This document shows positions 61,216 to 64,000 of a DNA stretch of 64,000 nt, piece by piece. The translations under genes were made by a program, and so were the position numbers. The notes under the pieces were generated by a model that ran no database searches, was not told the origin of the DNA, and saw only the letters and a list, made by a program, of their open reading frames with translations. Within the stretch, counting starts at the first letter, position 1, and the number at the start of each line of letters is the position of its first letter. This DNA is from Ditylenchus dipsaci (lineage: Eukaryota; Nematoda; Chromadorea; Rhabditida; Anguinidae): positions 42,922-106,921 of the forward strand of contig SADC01000411.1 in NCBI GenBank assembly GCA_004194705.1. The letters run 5' to 3'.

Positions 61216-61870
61216 CACTTGAGCTTTACGGTCGTACTGGCGATGTGAGCAACGTGGCTTGAATAGTAAACGGTTCTACATTTGAAAAAAATTTACATCC
61301 AAACAAAACCGATTCGAGAACATTAGTGACAAAAGGGTGGTCCCGCGCGTTTCAAAATTTCAAATGATGTGCTTATCAAGTTTCATGGTTTAATCAAACG
61401 TTTGAACACATGCTATAAACCATTTGACGCGAATCGCCTGAATTCTACCTTTTTAAAGCCCGAAAGCAGTTTTACAGTGTTCCAGCGATCTAAGGGTAAA
61501 ATTGTCACTGTATGGAGGTGTAACTAATCGAAAGTGACTATATCAAGGTTGACTGTATACATTAAAAAGTTTATAAAACACGTGACATTCAATACGGAAA
61601 TTGCAGACGCGAAATTCGCAGGCTCCATCCACAGACGTTTGCAGACTGATGTTGTCCGCTGTAAGGTTACTGATATTATTTGATGTAGTAACATAAAGTG
61701 GAAACCAGTGTCAAAATGTAGCCGAAAATGTCCGTTTGCTGCAAAAGGACGAATGTAACGTCTGCTAGTGCCGTTTGAAAATTCGCGTCTGTGAATATGA
61801 GTTTAAAAATTTTATTGGCAAATGTTGATTCCTCAAATAATTAGTCTCTTATTGGTTCTGTTGATATGTG
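61216..61870. other. Gene-free; one pogo-like end
   Basis: Near 61530-61560 GACTATATCAAGGTTGACTGTATA is a solitary pogo-like terminus. About 61600-61800 contains CAGACGCGAAATTCGCAGGC / AATTCGCGTCTGTGAA, a weak inverted pair. No exon is seen. Confidence 0.4.
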
Positions 61871-61879
61871 ACCCTAGGG

Positions 61880-62085
61880 TCAAGTTTGAGCAGCGACATA
61901 TTGCGATATAAATTGCGCCACATTCATTGGCGCGTATTCGAATTGCAATCTGCGGTGGCGCAATCTGATTTGCGCAATCTGCGGTGACGCAATTGAATGC
62001 GGCGCAATTTAACGGCGGCGCAATTTGCGGCGGCGGAATTGGAATAGGCCAATTTGATATGGCGCAATATGGTCGCTGCCCGTTA
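61880..62085. repeat. GGCGCAATTT oligo array
   Basis: GGCGCAATTTAACGGC, GGTGGCGCAATCTGA, GGCGCAATATGG and the like recur about every 13-18 bases. It resembles one arm of the other foldbacks. The matching arm is at best a few words near 61915-61945. Confidence 0.6.
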
Positions 62086-62107
62086 GGCTTGACTAGCGGA
62101 TGGTCTT

Positions 62108-62606
62108 ACCGTATATTCTCTATTAATGCCCCTGGGGTATTATTTTTCAACCCTTTTCGAAGAGGGGGGCATTGTTAGAGAGGGGGGCATTAATAGAGAG
62201 GGGGCATTATTTTCAACACTTCACCCATCGTTGCAATCTGCCAAATTTTCTGCCAAACGATGATCAGCTGGACTCGACGATGCTCCAGAAAGAAATCCAC
62301 ATGAGATGGGCTACGACTCTGACGAACTGTTCTGAAGTAGCCTCTCAAGTATCCGAAGTTGTCTAACAAAGTCTAACAAATAAAGATGTTGATCCGATAA
62401 TCTTTCCTCTCTAATTGATGATGAACCTGTGGCAGAAATTTATTTTATTGGTGTCAGAAATAATACTAGACTTATACTGTCATTTTGACGAGGGGGCATT
62501 ATTAGAGAGAGGGGCAATTATTTTTCGACCCTCCTCGGAGAGGGGGGTATTATTAGACAGGGGGCATTAATAGAGAGGGGGCATTAATAGAGAATATACG
62601 GTAAAT
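62108..62606. mobile_element. TACCG-type MITE with internal GGGGGCATTA iterations
   Basis: Ends TTACCGTATATTCTCTATTA and TTAATAGAGAATATACGGTA. Subterminal GGGGGGCATTAATAGAGAGG words occur on both sides. The middle (62220-62500) is unrelated DNA. Confidence 0.8.
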
Positions 62607-62639
62607 TGAACAAATTTTAATCGCAAACAAAATAATTTG

Positions 62640-63260
62640 AAATATATTTTCAAAATAAATTTATGTCCCCTGCGAATTCAAAAACTCGAAATTTCCACTG
62701 TCATCAACGGGGATGGTCCTTCAATTTTCCAAAATTATGCTTCAGTTCCAATTGTCGCTATGATTCCAGGCTATCAAATAGACCATTGGTCGATTCGGAA
62801 TGATTTAAAGAATGTTGAAAAAAAAACAATAATCACTCCAAGTGAGGACTGTTGGATTTACATTCCACCATTGTGCGATGCCTGTGGCTCAGTTTACGGA
62901 AAGCATCTTTAGACGTTACTTAACAAAACGTTCTAACTGCCAAAATGCCGCACGCCAAAAAAAAAGTACAAAATTGTTGCCTGAAGTCAATGAAGGGGGC
63001 AAAAGCCCAAATCGAGAAAAAGGGGTGAATGAAACGCACTAAAACCCTACAAAGAATACCTGAAGCTCTAAATAAGTAAAAAAATTCACTCAATACTGTC
63101 GATGAAAAACGTTTTCGGAAATGAGAGTCCAAAATTTTAATCGCAACAAAAAATATTTGAAATATATTTTCAAAATAAATTAGTTGTCCCCTGCGAATTC
63201 AAAAACTCGAAATTTCCATTGTCATCAACGGGGATGGTCCTTCAATTTTCCAAAATTTTG
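62640..63260 (+). repeat. Direct repeat of a 95-bp GTCCCCTGCGAATTC segment
   Basis: About 62640-62735 and 63160-63255 are near-identical: TTCAAAATAAATT, TGTCCCCTGCGAATTCAAAA and GTCATCAACGGGGATGGTCC. The wording matches the ends of the palindrome at 28165-28532 (GTCCCCCGCCAATTCAAAA). These are probably solo ends of that family. Confidence 0.75.
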
Positions 63261-63561
63261 CTTTGAAATATATTTTCAAAATGCTTTCCAAAAAATGAAA
63301 AACGTTTTCAGAGAAATCTTTCGGAAGTTTCTTACGTTTTTAAAAAAACTCGTTGCGATGCCATGATACGGTATTGTAGTCAGTAGGTCAAGCTAAATCC
63401 TGAACGGTCACTTATAGAGAGAAGAAAACAGTACAAATTAATGGAAAACAGCTTTATATTAACACGCACGAGAATATTAAAGACAGAGAACAATACTATT
63501 CCTGGATATACAACAATAGCCTTATGGCTTGGATAGATTTCAATATGTGCTGGCGTTTCTT

Positions 63562-63960
63562 TCAACGAGGGACGCTATCCTGATCGGTGATAGTGCTGCG
63601 CGATCCAAGATCCTCCGACTTCTTCTTCTTCTTGGTTTCAGTCGGGAGCGCATCGCGAGTTTTTCTCCTTCTTGTCCTTGGTCACCGTCTCACCCCAGTC
63701 GCTCTTGACGTCATCCATAGTGGGATTGTCATTCCTTCCAACACGATGGCCGTCGGCAATTCGCTGCTGAACATGTTTTAATTATTAGAAGAAATGAACC
63801 AATAAAACTAACCTGCTGGGTATCCAACGGAAAGATTCTCGGACGAGGTTCAGTTTCCGCGCTCACCTTCTTCTTTTCCTCGGTCTTGTCGAAAATGAGT
63901 TTCTTCGGCTTGTCCTGATCCTGAGAAATGGCAGTCACCTCCTGAGGGGCATCCGGCTGC
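63562..63960 (-). CDS. 3' end of a lysine-rich protein gene, partial at the right edge
   Basis: Two exons: 63813-63960 (after CATTAG; ends CAG|GTTAGT) and 63562-63766 (after GTTCAG; TGA at 63562). They join in phase (PLDTQQ|QRIADGH). Readable segments are KPKKLIFDKTEEKKKVSAE, RPRIFPLDTQQ and NPTMDDVKSDWGETVTKDKK. After a one-base break near 63655 comes TETKKKKKSEDLGSRSTITD to the stop. It is highly charged, probably disordered and perhaps nuclear. I cannot name it. The 5' part lies beyond 64000. Confidence 0.6.
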
Positions 63961-64000
63961 CTAATGTAAGGAAAGTTTATTGATCAGTTAATCAGAAATC

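Overview
This is eukaryotic, AT-rich DNA, most probably from a nematode. Genes are split by short introns (45-60 bp is common) with TTTTCAG/TTTTAG-type acceptors. The best-resolved protein, a 21-exon Miro GTPase, ends in a membrane tail that closely resembles the nematode form as I remember it. Several independent genes each carry single-base indels, mostly in homopolymers, that break one frame and open the correct one. The same scatter is seen among the tandem copies at 1-2030. I read most of these as residual long-read assembly errors, not as gene death.

Layout. 1-2030 is a ~128-bp tandem array whose core recurs in decayed form in and around an OB-fold-like plus-strand gene (2902-4145). 4.5-8.6 kb is inverted-repeat DNA. 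8671-12298 is an unrecognised multi-exon minus-strand gene. 13740-29476 is Miro (minus). Its introns hold many palindromic elements and a mosaic of RNA polymerase II large-subunit and histone H2B pieces (21096-22068). 29.8-33.6 kb is foldback arrays around an isolated candidate exon. 33785-34119 is a one-box HMG protein (minus). 34949-37766 is a composite inverted-repeat element enclosing a damaged DEAD-box helicase gene. 38204-41038 is an NYN/Regnase-type ribonuclease gene (plus). 41-46.7 kb is palindromic repeats. 47291-53320 is a minus-strand gene with two phase-compatible alternative last exons, and a coiled-coil/MATH gene (51013-52672, plus) is nested in its large intron. 53.6-59.5 kb is multiply nested inverted repeats, and 59.7-63.96 kb holds a few minus-strand exons running off the right edge.

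The striking feature is a shared architecture seen at more than a dozen loci. Each has two inverted arms built from a short oligonucleotide iterated several times. The oligonucleotide differs at every locus: TTGCGGAC, TTGCGGGA, GTGGCACTTTTTC, TTACCGCAAAATAC, GACAATTGACCGCCTG, CTCAAAGTTCGTTTCC, TAATTCGAACTC-like and others. The arms flank unrelated cargo: a second palindrome, a head-to-head tRNA-like SINE, or host exons. Elements are nested up to three deep. Two other dispersed families are clear: MITEs ending TACCGTATTTCCTCTAATA and pogo/Tigger-like palindromes ending ACAGTCRAC next to TA. I found no prokaryotic genes, rRNA, CRISPR or confident functional tRNA. No search could be run, so family names rest on motifs read by eye.
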